DNA of 5,659 nucleotides, taken from positions 1 through 5,659 of the forward strand of contig JAUXHF010000138.1 in assembly GCA_030621685.1 (NCBI GenBank), in the 5' to 3' direction. The stretch comes from Spirochaetota bacterium (GTDB lineage: Bacteria > Spirochaetota > UBA12135 > COTS27). Of this stretch, positions 5,577 to 5,659 are shown piece after piece. The first letter of the stretch is position 1. Each line of letters opens with the position of its first letter. Made by a program: the position numbers and the translations under genes. The notes under the pieces are model-generated. The model was not told where the DNA came from, ran no database searches, and saw nothing but the letters and a program-made list of their open reading frames with translations.

Positions 5577-5659
5577 TATGAGTTACTACCAAAATTATAG
5601 CTAAGATAGCTATCTTAGCTATAATTTTGGTAGTAACTCATACCGTAATCTAAAAGCCG
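5560..5659. repeat. Perfect spacerless 100-bp palindrome at the window end
   Basis: Bases 5560-5609 and 5610-5659 are exact reverse complements with no loop. The symmetry point is the centre of GATAG|CTATC (5609/5610). Each arm carries TATAAT (plus strand 5620-5625, minus strand 5594-5599), the latter about 50 bp upstream of the nfeD start but without a recognisable -35 box. The right arm ends at the last base of the window, so its true length is unknown. It may be an assembly or amplification fold-back, a hairpin end, or the junction of a longer inverted duplication. Confidence 0.97.

Overview
The window is bacterial chromosomal DNA of moderate AT richness. All five intact genes lie on the minus strand. 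In transcription order (right to left) they are nfeD (5543-5022), floA (4435-3422), an uncharacterised single-pass membrane protein (3350-2670), trpS (2511-1498) and serS (1413-109). The two tRNA synthetases are housekeeping enzymes. NfeD and FloA are the usual partner pair of a bacterial flotillin membrane-microdomain system. The third protein has a C-terminal motif that suggests it belongs to the same cluster. Shine-Dalgarno-like sequences precede serS, floA and the third gene. They are weak for trpS and absent for nfeD. I cannot fix the phylum. FloA/NfeD of this type occurs in Firmicutes, Bacteroidota, the PVC group, spirochaetes and deltaproteobacteria; a Gram-negative, perhaps PVC-like, host is a guess only.

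Region by region: 1-108 is non-coding, with a 14-bp tandem repeat and an AT-rich hairpin at the serS stop. 109-2511 holds serS and trpS, 84 bp apart. 2512-2669 is a 158-bp spacer. 2670-4435 holds the third gene and floA, 71 bp apart. 4436-5021 (586 bp) is the accessory part of the window. It contains an 85-bp unit repeated twice in tandem and, on the plus strand, the decayed remains of a mercury-transporter-like gene run into a GDCCVxC-type cysteine-rich gene that has lost its start codon. 5022-5543 is nfeD. 5544-5659 holds a 14-bp direct repeat and a perfect, spacerless 100-bp palindrome that ends exactly at the window edge.

Three things stand out. First, a degraded MerT/GDCCVxC metal-resistance module lies in opposite orientation between nfeD and floA, genes normally adjacent. 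Second, short tandem duplications (6, 10, 11, 13, 14, 14, 15 and 85 bp) recur in nearly every non-coding or decayed stretch, which suggests a genome prone to slippage or staggered-break duplication and undergoing decay. Third, the terminal palindrome is either an assembly fold-back or a real structure such as a hairpin end or inverted-duplication junction.
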